Part shown: positions 54,182 to 62,156 of the stretch, one piece after another
Layout of the letters: each line of letters opens with the position of its first letter
How positions within the stretch are numbered: position 1 is the first letter of the stretch
Notes under the pieces: generated by a model
What the model saw: only the letters and a program-made list of their open reading frames with translations
What the model was told of the DNA's origin: nothing
The model's database searches: none
Source of the DNA: Sphingobacteriales bacterium 50-39
Lineage (GTDB): Bacteria; Bacteroidota; Bacteroidia; Chitinophagales; Chitinophagaceae
Direction of reading: 5' to 3'
Assembly: GCA_001898505.1 (NCBI GenBank)
Contig: MKTZ01000005.1
Location: 83,363-147,362 of the forward strand
Length of the DNA: 64,000 nucleotides
Made by a program: the position numbers and the translations under genes

Positions 54182-56200
54182 TCAAGACACTTCCCTGTGC
54201 CCGCATTGTTCTCCGCCACCTGACCAGTATTGGGCAGGATCGTTCCAGGAAGGAAAATGAACCGCCAGGTAGCCGGCCAACTGCGATTCGGCGGTTTTCC
54301 TGTTATCCCGGAATTTACCAGCATCAACGACCTGGGAAAACAACATTGCCTTTCCTGCCTGATTGTCCCATATACACAATTGCACAGCTTCCGGTGTTGG
54401 CATATTATCACGGCAGTATTCAATGGTGTACCGGGGGCGAAAGGTGGTATAGAGGTGATCGTCTGGCTTATAATGGAAGCTGACACGGGTACGCCCCAAT
54501 TCATCGGCTACTTCCACATTCCAGCCTTTTTTCTTGTTAATCCGCCTTGTCCATCCTTCCGGCATTGTTGCCTCAATGAATGTTACTTTGAGGTCTCCGG
54601 CAATGTTCCCTGGGAACAAAATAAACCCCATTGCCTGAAAAGACGGATACAATTCAGGATGTGCAGGCAAATGATTGGAAGAAGCAAATGCCTCTATCAT
54701 ATCCAGTTCGTGGGAAACGATCATCCGCGCCATCCCAGGTTCCACCATTTTGAGCACCTCCGACCGGCTCCCTTCTTCTTCCGGTGTATTGTTGGTTACC
54801 CTGAATGGCAGCAGGGTCTGCGGGACATCCGTCTTAACATCATCATCAAAATCATCCAGGTAATTACGGGTCGTGCCTTCGTTTTCGTGGCCGATCAGTT
54901 CCCGGATAAACTCAGTACTCTTACCGGCTTTTTTCAGCATCGTTGCAAAGGCATGCCGGGCGTCGTTGGTGGTAGGCAGCTTGGTAACCCCCGCCCTTGC
55001 GGCGACAGCCTTGACATGTTTATTGATCAGCTTTGTCACCAGTTGGACTTTGTCGCGCACGCCATAGCCATCCAGCCCGTGTTCGAGGAAAGGAAAGATA
55101 TAATTATCGGGAGCCTGGTCCTGGTTTCCCCAGCGTGCGATCACTGCAAGCATAAATTCGTCGCAAAAAAACGTGATCTCCTGGGGGTCCTCCTTGGTGG
55201 TATTGATCGTTTTCGCGCGGATAAACCGGCAGAACTGCTCGCTCAGTTGCCCAAATTTAAGAAGGCACATATCCTTTACATTCATTCCATTTCCTACATA
55301 CATAAAAAACCACAGCTCTTTGCACATCTGTTCGGCCTCGCTTTCACACCGTTCCTCGAAGAGCGCCTGTATATCGGGCATTTTAAGCGTCTTTTTTCTT
55401 TTCCGGCCACCAGGCACGACGTAGAGGTCCCTGCCAAAAGGGTACAGGTCGCCGTCAATGATCCTCTTGGCGATGACGATATTAAAAATCCGCCGCAGGC
55501 AACGGGTGTACATGCTGATGGTGGTTGTTGACCGCCCGGCATTTTTCATATGTTTTTCATACTGGAGCAGCCACACATCTGTGATGTCCGCAAACCGCAG
55601 TTGGGGTTTAAAGTTCAGCAAGCTCATCAGGCTGCTGACATAGTTGCTGATCGTGCCGGCCTGGTCTTTTGCCTCCAGTTTTTGGATATACTGGCCGTAA
55701 TAGACGGCAACCTCCCCCAATGCTTTAAAATCAATCTCGGATTTGTTACGGGGATATTTCCTTCCCCCGAATTGGTTGGCAAAATTCACGCGGGGGACGG
55801 CGGAGCCATCTAAAGATGCAGGCTTTGCTGCAACCAGTTGGTTTTCGGTCGGTTCCACCGGCCTTTTTCTTTTTTTCCGGCGTTCGCCGGGGACGAAAGC
55901 GCCGAATTGCACGGAAAAGGCCTCAAAAGAAAATTTGTTAAGATTTTTGATAATTGTTTTGGCCCGTTCATGGTGCTTTTCCAGATTTTCCTTAGTTTCG
56001 CGCAGCTTTTCACCCAGGCGGGGGGACGGCAGTTTTTCGAACTGCTCCAGTGTTAATTCGACCCCTGTTGGAAAGTACCTCGGTTGCCGGTTGAAGGTGA
56101 CCCTGATGCATGCCTGATAGTTCTTTGTTTCTTCTGCATTTTTGTTGTTGCTTTTGCGCGCATAGCGCTTGTCAAGAGCAATAGCCGTTGTAACTGACAT
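54182..56200 (-). CDS. int: tyrosine recombinase (element integrase) with long C-terminal extension
   Basis: The 672-residue protein has an Arm/SAM-like N-terminal part (YQACIRVTFNRQPRYFPTGVELTLEQF) and core-binding helices (VAVYYGQYIQKLEAKDQAGTISNYVSSL). The catalytic region shows LWFFMYVGNGMNVKDMCLL, NDARHAFATML near residue 415 (Asn where many have His), LIGHENEGTTRNYL with the Tyr near 440. About 225 residues follow the Tyr, where this family normally ends within 20-40. The enzyme inserts the element into tRNA-Val. It lies 170 bp from the att fragment. Confidence 0.92.
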   Translation of the reverse strand: MSVTTAIALDKRYARKSNNKNAEETKNYQACIRVTFNRQPRYFPTGVELTLEQFEKLPSPRLGEKLRETKENLEKHHERAKTIIKNLNKFSFEAFSVQFGAFVPGERRKKRKRPVEPTENQLVAAKPASLDGSAVPRVNFANQFGGRKYPRNKSEIDFKALGEVAVYYGQYIQKLEAKDQAGTISNYVSSLMSLLNFKPQLRFADITDVWLLQYEKHMKNAGRSTTTISMYTRCLRRIFNIVIAKRIIDGDLYPFGRDLYVVPGGRKRKKTLKMPDIQALFEERCESEAEQMCKELWFFMYVGNGMNVKDMCLLKFGQLSEQFCRFIRAKTINTTKEDPQEITFFCDEFMLAVIARWGNQDQAPDNYIFPFLEHGLDGYGVRDKVQLVTKLINKHVKAVAARAGVTKLPTTNDARHAFATMLKKAGKSTEFIRELIGHENEGTTRNYLDDFDDDVKTDVPQTLLPFRVTNNTPEEEGSRSEVLKMVEPGMARMIVSHELDMIEAFASSNHLPAHPELYPSFQAMGFILFPGNIAGDLKVTFIEATMPEGWTRRINKKKGWNVEVADELGRTRVSFHYKPDDHLYTTFRPRYTIEYCRDNMPTPEAVQLCIWDNQAGKAMLFSQVVDAGKFRDNRKTAESQLAGYLAVHFPSWNDPAQYWSGGGEQCGHREVS

Positions 56201-56370
56201 AACTCACTAAATTTTAGGTTTTGTGCCTAACAATTCGCCTAACACACGTTCAATAAACGGACGAAAATAATAATCAGTGAAGTTATGACAATTTCCTGGA
56301 ACCCGCACGGGGCGTGGCTTTCAGGGAAAACAAAGGAAATTAACGTTAAATAAAAGAAAGGAAATATATT

Positions 56371-56413
56371 CCTTACAAGCAGAGGGTCGGCGGTTCGAAC
56401 CCGTCAACTCCCA
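56371..56413 (+). other. attachment-site remnant: 3' 43 nt of tRNA-Val(TAC)
   Basis: The sequence reads from the anticodon (CTTACAAG) through variable loop (AGAGGGTC), T-arm (GGCGGTTCGAACCCGTC) and acceptor 3' strand (AACTCCC) plus discriminator A. The 5' half (GGGAGTT..) is missing. This is a direct-repeat remnant left when an element integrates into the 3' end of a tRNA gene; it lies 170 bp from the integrase start. The functional copy should be at the element's other end. Confidence 0.85.
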
Positions 56414-56414
56414 C

Positions 56415-56487
56415 AAAAAGTCCCGCAAGGGCCAGAAACGCCGAAAGGCGTTTCGTTCGCTTAAAGCGAACCCTCATTGGGCTTTTT
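56415..56487 (+). terminator. structured sequence after the att fragment, possible tRNA operon terminator
   Basis: Two small hairpins (AAACGCC/GGCGTTT with loop GAAA, GTTCGCTT/AAGCGAAC) lie inside an imperfect outer stem (AAAAAGTCCC with GGGCTTTTT) that ends in five T. This would fit the original 3' end of the tRNA-Val transcript. Confidence 0.4.
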
Positions 56488-56574
56488 AAATTGGGCGCAA
56501 CGATTACAATTAATTTGCCGTTCCGTACCCAGTGGACCTCCGGTCCACCGACCGAAGGTCTGATATTAGATTAC

Positions 56575-56647
<73 letters not shown>

Positions 56648-56656
56648 CTGAAAATC

Positions 56657-56692
56657 AAGCACTTAGGAGCATTCCGCAACTAGGTGCTTTTT
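56657..56692 (+). terminator. intrinsic terminator after tRNA-Lys
   Basis: AAGCACTTA (56657-56665) pairs with TAGGTGCTT (56681-56689, one G-U pair) around a 15-base loop; five T follow (56688-56692). It lies ten bases after the tRNA. Confidence 0.65.
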
Positions 56693-56815
56693 ATTTGGCG
56701 CAATTCTACACTATCCCAGGAAAAGCACACAACAGTGTCTATATGACCTTGAAATCGTGTGGCGAATTCGTCGCAAGAAATGCCAACAACGGTCTCGGTA
56801 GACATTTCCAAGTAA

Positions 56816-56857
56816 GAAAAAAGGCACTTAGAAGCCCAATGCCGCTAAGTACCTTTT
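56816..56857 (-). terminator. bidirectional-type terminator after the propeller lipoprotein gene
   Basis: AAGGCACTTAG (56821-56831) pairs with CTAAGTACCTT (56845-56855) with one mismatch. It has T-runs on both sides: TTTTATT on the plus strand, six T on the minus. It lies 23-60 bp downstream of the minus-strand gene stop. Confidence 0.5.
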
Positions 56858-56877
56858 ATTAAGCAAAATCTGTTTGT

Positions 56878-57906
56878 CTATTTCACCCAAATACCGGTAG
56901 CCACCCCATACGTTGTCCCATCCGTTATAGCAACAGCGGTCCCATTCCTCCAATATTTGACTACCCCATGATTGGTGGCGTTGTATTCATAACCACACAC
57001 ATATACATTCCCACCCGACAAAAAGACCGAGGTAGCGGATGCATTGTTCGCCCCATCCGTCAGAGGTACCGCCACACCATTCTTCCAGTATTTCGCCGCA
57101 TACTTGCTTCCATTGTATTCCTGCCCCGTGACATATACATCGTTCCCGGAGACAGCGATGGCCGATGCCAGCGAACCGTACCCACTGTTCGTCAGGGGTA
57201 CCGCCACACCATTCTTCCAGTACACAGCTGTATAGCTGCTGCCGATATATTTCGTTCCGGATACATAGATATCATTACCCGATATGCAAATGGCGGTCGC
57301 ATCTCCGTCATGTGTACCATCCGTGAGCGCAACTTCCTTACCATTCTTCCAATACTTAGCCACAAAGGCTGTTCCATTATATTCCCTGCCCGTCACATAA
57401 ATATCACTCCCCGACACATAAATCGAGTTAGTGGTAGCCATGTTGACCCCGTCAGTCAGCGTCACCACCGTATTGGAGTCATTCTTCCAGTATAGAGCAG
57501 TGCTCTTTTTGGTAGAATTGTTGTACGAATACCCGGCTACATACACGTCCTTACCGACAACAAAAACAGACTTCACATTCACGTCCTGTGATCCATTCGA
57601 TAAAGTGACGGCAGTCCCATTCTTCCAATACTTGCCCACCCCATTGCCGCCGGTGCCACTGTATTCATACCCTGCCCCATATACATCCGGCCCCGACACA
57701 AACAGCCCATTGATCCTTGCGCCATTACCGCCATCGGTCAAGGATATAGCGGTTTTGTCTTTCCAATATTTGGCCACATATCCTTCTGAGCCGGCCACAT
57801 ATACCACAAGGCCTGTTGCGGTGTCACCGGGTCCGCCCCCACTCTTCTTACAGGCAGCAAAAGCAAGACAAGCGGATAAAGTTATAGCAATCCGTTTCAT
57901 ATACAT
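56878..57906 (-). CDS. lipoprotein with seven ~47-residue propeller-like repeats
   Basis: The 342-residue protein has a lipobox (LSACLAFAACKK). The mature chain is seven tandem repeats, each with a D-V/I-Y-V-x-G-x-x-Y block followed by KYWKNG-x-x-V-x-LTDG, for example VSGNDVYVTGQEYNGSKYAAKYWKNG. Tryptophan-containing YWK/YWR occurs seven times. The repeat number suggests a seven-bladed beta-propeller on the cell surface. No enzyme motif is seen. It is divergent from the sensor kinase at 57961. Confidence 0.75.
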   Translation of the reverse strand: MYMKRIAITLSACLAFAACKKSGGGPGDTATGLVVYVAGSEGYVAKYWKDKTAISLTDGGNGARINGLFVSGPDVYGAGYEYSGTGGNGVGKYWKNGTAVTLSNGSQDVNVKSVFVVGKDVYVAGYSYNNSTKKSTALYWKNDSNTVVTLTDGVNMATTNSIYVSGSDIYVTGREYNGTAFVAKYWKNGKEVALTDGTHDGDATAICISGNDIYVSGTKYIGSSYTAVYWKNGVAVPLTNSGYGSLASAIAVSGNDVYVTGQEYNGSKYAAKYWKNGVAVPLTDGANNASATSVFLSGGNVYVCGYEYNATNHGVVKYWRNGTAVAITDGTTYGVATGIWVK

Positions 57907-57960
57907 TAATTTTTGTTGAGGTTACTTTTTTGATCCAGGCGCGAAGATATCCGATACGGC

Positions 57961-60900
57961 ATGGCCCGGGCGGCGCAATTAGTAGACGGGGCCGCCGAGT
58001 TAGCATATGCTCGTTCCGAATTAGAATATGTCTCATTCACAAGCACCAATTACCTCTTCGGATACGCTTTCTACTCATCGGCTTCATCAAATTCAGTTAA
58101 AAACATATATTTACTTCAAAAACCTCCGTCGTTGAGACTGCTATACTGCCTGGCCTTTTTCATGCTTTTTTCCATCCGAGCCTTCACACAGAACTCGAAT
58201 TATTTCTTTCGGCATATCACCAGGGACAATGGGCTCATCACCAATGAAGTGACCAGTATCTTGCAAGATAGTAGGGGATTTATCTGGGTGGGTACCCTAA
58301 GCGGCCTCCAACGGTATGATGGAGCTCGTTTTGTCACGTATTCCGCACATCCTCATGATCCGTCCTCCCTCCAAACGGATATTATCAGCACTATTTTTGA
58401 AGACAGCCGCCACCGCTTATGGATCGGCACTGGCAACGGTCCCTACCTGCTGGACCGATCGACCGGTGTATTTTACAATTATGATGCACACTGCATAGAC
58501 AAGCAGCACCGGGTCATTTCCGTATGGGAATTTTCAGAGGATGTACAAGGAAACATCTGGATCAATTGCAGCAGCGGCTTTTTCAGGCTCAATACCACCA
58601 CCAATCAATTTGAAAACATCTATTTTTCCCTGGCAACAGGCACGGCGAAGTTCGGAACAACCCTTGCCGCCGATCGGGAGGGCAGGGTCTGGTTTTCCAC
58701 CCCGGATGGCATAAGATATTATGATTTGAAGGACCGCAAGACATATGATACCCGGGATAGACCGGAGTGGGCAGCCTTGTTCAACTTGCATGACCAACCT
58801 GTTGCATCGCTGGTAGTCAGCGGTTCGGATATATGGATAGCAACCCGCGCCCCCTATTTTGAGACTACGCGTGACCCAAGCGCGCTATATAGGTACAACC
58901 TTCTTACCAATACCCTGAAAAAATATGATCTCCACCGGCAAGTTGTAGCCAGAGACTATCCTTATGGCGCAAAGCTGATCTTCGACCGTTTGGAGAAAGA
59001 CAACCAGGGTAATATCTATGTATCGGTCTTTGGAAGAGGTCTCGCCGTCTATCATGCGGCCGAAGACAGCTTTTCACTCATTGCCGCCAACAATAAGGAG
59101 CCATATGCACTGCATGGCGCCCTCCGGTTTACTTCCTGCTGCGATAAAGAAGGTAATATATGGATAGCCTCCAATAAGGGTATCAACATCTTTAATCCCG
59201 GCAGACAGCGATTTTATCAGTACAATGGTGTCAATCAGCAACGTCCTGATACCCCATACCCCTCCTTTGAGGTGACTGGCAGTGTCCAGACGGACGATGG
59301 GGATGTGTATATATCGTATAATTCGCCGGAAGGTGGCATCCTGCGCATGGACAGCGGCCTGCATTTCAAACAACAGTATATGTATAAGGAGCAGGGCCTG
59401 CTGAAAAATCCCAAAAACCAGATATGGTGCCTCTTCCAGAGGTCCAAACACCTGATTTGGGGCCCTGGTCAGGACAGGACCATGCTGCAGCTGAATACCC
59501 GGACACATCGGTTGCAGCCCATCGATGAACTTCGTTCCATCGGCAACATCAATACGATGCAGCAGGATGGAGACGGGAATGTCTGGATCGGCAGTTGGTC
59601 CAGAGGGCTCGTACGGCTGGATCAGACAGGTCATTCATACCAGTGCTACACCCAATCCAGCCCGACGCCGGGCTACCCCATTAAAAATGTTTCCTGTCTT
59701 TACCTCGATGCCGACAGCCTTATATGGGCGGGCACTACCCAACAGGGATTGCATTGCTTCGATAAAAGAAAGAATGTATTCACAGCATCTTACATCTTTG
59801 ACGAAAAGGATCGCCGGAGCATCAGTAACAATACCGTGACGGCTATCATCCCATACAATGCCGATACACTATTGGTCGCTACCGCAGCGGGTATTAATAT
59901 TTTTGATAAAAAGAGACAAACTTTTTTCGTTATCTCCCGGAATGATGGTCTTCCGGACAATTATGTACAAAGCATGTACCTGGATGACCATCAAAACCTG
60001 TGGGCCGGCTGCTTAAAAGGCGAGATCTGCAGGATCAATATACCTGCCCGCAGCGTGACTCATTTCGATATCAGCGACGGCATTACCGACGCCTCCTTCC
60101 AGGGGCGTCCTTTTTTAAGATTGCGCAATGGCAATCTTCTTGCCGCCACATCCAGGGGGTTCCTGGTTTTTAACCCGGACAGCGCGGAAGAAAGGACGCC
60201 TCCTTCCGGTGTTGTGATCACGGAATGTAAAGCCGCGGAAAAAGAGATCAATACCGACACACTGGTCAATACCTCCAAACCCATCCGCCTTTTGTACAAG
60301 GACAATAATCTCAGCATTGCTTTCAGCAGTCTTCAATATTCTTCTCCGGGGAATATTGCATATTACTATCAGATGGAGGGCGTTGACAAGGATTGGATAT
60401 TGGCAGACAAAGAGCAGGTGGTATTTTACAATCAGTTGAGGGGTGGCAATTATCTTTTCAAGATCAAATGCAGCAATCGCAGCGGTGTTTCCTGCAAGGA
60501 AGAAACCCGGCTCCGGATCAACATCGTCCCGCCCTTCTGGGCCACATGGTGGTTCTACCTCATCATGTTCCTTGCGGCAGGTTCCGCATTATTCTTTACC
60601 GTGAAGTTTATCCACCTTCGAAGGGAAAAGAAGGCCCTATCCCGTATCGACTACGAAAGAAAGCTGGCGATCATGGAAATGAATACCCTGCGGGCACAAA
60701 TGAATCCGCATTTTATATTCAACAGCCTCAGTTCGATCAATACATTTATCCTCAAGAACGATCAGGATAATGCCAGCGGATATCTTGGGAAGTTCTCACA
60801 GCTCATACGACTGATCCTGGATAGCTCCCGCACCGAATGGGTATTGCTGGAAACCGAAATAAAAGCGCTGAACCTCTATATGGAGCTGGAGTCTCTTCGG

Positions 60901-61329
60901 TTTGACAAGGCCTTCTCATACAACATCTCCGTGCAGCCGGACATCCTGAATACACACACGATGATCCCTCCATTGATCATTCAGCCCTTTGTGGAGAATG
61001 CCATCCGGCATGGTTTGCTTCACCGCAATAAGCCTGGCGGCATCCTTTCCGTACAGGTCTGGAAGGAGGGCCACCAGTTAATGATACGCATCGATGATAA
61101 TGGCATAGGCCGGGAGGAAGCAGCCAAGATCAAGAAGCTACAGCCGGCGAAACACAAGTCGCAGGGCATGGAAATAACGGCTGAAAGGCTGGCCGTCTTG
61201 AACACAGCCTATAAAGTAAATGCCGCTGTTGCCATAACGGACTTGAAAGACGCAGCGGGACGCCCGTCCGGCACCAGCATATTAATAACACTCCTTTATA
61301 AGACCCATGCATACATTGATCATCGATGA
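57961..61329 (+). CDS. hybrid-propeller sensor histidine kinase (LytS/His_kinase type)
   Basis: The ATG at 57961 gives 1122 residues, but the first 57 look unnatural; a TTG start at 58132 (LRLLYCLAFFMLFSIRAFTQ) would put a normal signal peptide at the N-terminus. Repeated propeller motifs follow (ILQDSRGFIWVGTLSGLQRYDG, DGNVWIGSWSRGLVRLD), then a Y_Y_Y domain, a membrane helix (WWFYLIMFLAAGSALFFTVKFI), the kinase phosphoacceptor region MNPHFIFNSLSSIN (nt 60700-60740) and an ATP-binding motif IDDNGIGREEA. It senses a periplasmic ligand and phosphorylates the regulator that follows (23-bp overlap). Confidence 0.93.
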   Translation: MARAAQLVDGAAELAYARSELEYVSFTSTNYLFGYAFYSSASSNSVKNIYLLQKPPSLRLLYCLAFFMLFSIRAFTQNSNYFFRHITRDNGLITNEVTSILQDSRGFIWVGTLSGLQRYDGARFVTYSAHPHDPSSLQTDIISTIFEDSRHRLWIGTGNGPYLLDRSTGVFYNYDAHCIDKQHRVISVWEFSEDVQGNIWINCSSGFFRLNTTTNQFENIYFSLATGTAKFGTTLAADREGRVWFSTPDGIRYYDLKDRKTYDTRDRPEWAALFNLHDQPVASLVVSGSDIWIATRAPYFETTRDPSALYRYNLLTNTLKKYDLHRQVVARDYPYGAKLIFDRLEKDNQGNIYVSVFGRGLAVYHAAEDSFSLIAANNKEPYALHGALRFTSCCDKEGNIWIASNKGINIFNPGRQRFYQYNGVNQQRPDTPYPSFEVTGSVQTDDGDVYISYNSPEGGILRMDSGLHFKQQYMYKEQGLLKNPKNQIWCLFQRSKHLIWGPGQDRTMLQLNTRTHRLQPIDELRSIGNINTMQQDGDGNVWIGSWSRGLVRLDQTGHSYQCYTQSSPTPGYPIKNVSCLYLDADSLIWAGTTQQGLHCFDKRKNVFTASYIFDEKDRRSISNNTVTAIIPYNADTLLVATAAGINIFDKKRQTFFVISRNDGLPDNYVQSMYLDDHQNLWAGCLKGEICRINIPARSVTHFDISDGITDASFQGRPFLRLRNGNLLAATSRGFLVFNPDSAEERTPPSGVVITECKAAEKEINTDTLVNTSKPIRLLYKDNNLSIAFSSLQYSSPGNIAYYYQMEGVDKDWILADKEQVVFYNQLRGGNYLFKIKCSNRSGVSCKEETRLRINIVPPFWATWWFYLIMFLAAGSALFFTVKFIHLRREKKALSRIDYERKLAIMEMNTLRAQMNPHFIFNSLSSINTFILKNDQDNASGYLGKFSQLIRLILDSSRTEWVLLETEIKALNLYMELESLRFDKAFSYNISVQPDILNTHTMIPPLIIQPFVENAIRHGLLHRNKPGGILSVQVWKEGHQLMIRIDDNGIGREEAAKIKKLQPAKHKSQGMEITAERLAVLNTAYKVNAAVAITDLKDAAGRPSGTSILITLLYKTHAYIDHR

Positions 61330-62050
61330 CGAAAAACATTGCCGGGACAGCCTTTTTATCATGCTGTCGAAATATTGCCCTGCCATCACCGTGGTGGACC
61401 AATGCCCGGACGCCAGGACAGCACTGAAGTCTATTCAGCAATATCAGCCGGACCTCCTCTTCCTGGATATTGAAATGCCGGGTATGAATGGCTTCGAGTT
61501 ACTGAAAAACTGCCCCGACAGCGACTTTAAGGTCATTTTTGTCACTGCTTATAATGAATATGCCATCCAGGCCATCCGGCACAGCGCACTGGATTACCTG
61601 CTAAAGCCGGTGATCAACGAAGAGTTGATCCAGGCTGTCGACAAGGCCGTACAAGTTGGTCAGCAGCATCTGTCTGCGGCGAAGGTTACAAGACTCCTGC
61701 AATCGCTGCAGCAGAGGACGCCCCAGCGTATCGCGCTGCCTACCGTCGATGGGATAATGATCGTAGACCTCCAGGATATTCTGTATTGCGAGTCGGAAAA
61801 CAACTACACCCGTCTGTATCTCACGAATGATAAGATGATCTTCGTAGCCAAAACACTGAAGAAGATCGAAACGCTACTATCCGTAGACCCGGATTTCTTT
61901 CGGATCCATCACAGCTTCATTGTCAATATGCGGTTTGTGCGACAATATCTCAAAGGCGATGGGGGCATGGTCGTGCTCGCCAACGGAAAGAATGTTCCCA
62001 TTTCCCGCGTCAAGAGGCAGGAGTTATTCTCCCGGCTGGAAAGGCTCTAG
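61307..62050 (+). CDS. LytTR-family response regulator
   Basis: The 247-residue protein has a receiver domain with acidic residues DDE at 7-9 and phosphoacceptor Asp54 (LLFLDIEMPGMNG), switch Thr in VIFVTAYNEYAI and Lys in DYLLKPV. A C-terminal LytTR DNA-binding domain spans about 140-245 (RIALPTVDGIMIVDLQDILYCESENNYTRLYL..FFRIHHSFIVNMRFVRQYL). It overlaps the kinase by 23 bases. LytTR regulators bind direct repeats about 21 bp apart. Confidence 0.95.
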   Translation: MHTLIIDDEKHCRDSLFIMLSKYCPAITVVDQCPDARTALKSIQQYQPDLLFLDIEMPGMNGFELLKNCPDSDFKVIFVTAYNEYAIQAIRHSALDYLLKPVINEELIQAVDKAVQVGQQHLSAAKVTRLLQSLQQRTPQRIALPTVDGIMIVDLQDILYCESENNYTRLYLTNDKMIFVAKTLKKIETLLSVDPDFFRIHHSFIVNMRFVRQYLKGDGGMVVLANGKNVPISRVKRQELFSRLERL

Positions 62051-62085
62051 GTTCTATCTTTTTAACAAAAACTTTCACAACAATT

Positions 62086-62128
62086 TGCCAAAAAAATAAA
62101 AAGAGGCCGGCTCGTAACGAGCCGGCCT
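62086..62128 (-). terminator. strong intrinsic terminator
   Basis: An 11-base-pair perfect stem (62104-62114 with 62118-62128, loop TAA) is followed on the minus strand by a T-rich run (62086-62103). It ends the PKD-protein gene at 62157 and may also stop the response-regulator transcript. Confidence 0.75.
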
Positions 62129-62156
62129 TGTGGGGTGTGATGTGAAAACTTAGAGA

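Larger units (their letters stand above)
24198..56413. mobile_element. integrative conjugative element (recognised part); right end at a tRNA-Val fragment
   Basis: The interval carries rteC, tra genes in the CTnDOT-like order E-F-G-I-J-K-L-M-N, accessory methylases, an excisionase-like HTH gene and a tyrosine integrase. The right boundary is the 43-nt tRNA-Val 3' fragment at 56371-56413. The left boundary is not seen: 24198 is only the first recognisable element gene. The intact tRNA-Val expected at the other end is not in the window, and relaxase, coupling-protein and ParA genes are also absent. The element therefore probably extends left, or has been degraded. Confidence 0.8.

Noticed and set aside
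54230..55531. 433-codon plus-strand frame opposite the integrase
   Set aside because: It is a shadow frame; the integrase motifs on the other strand are unambiguous.
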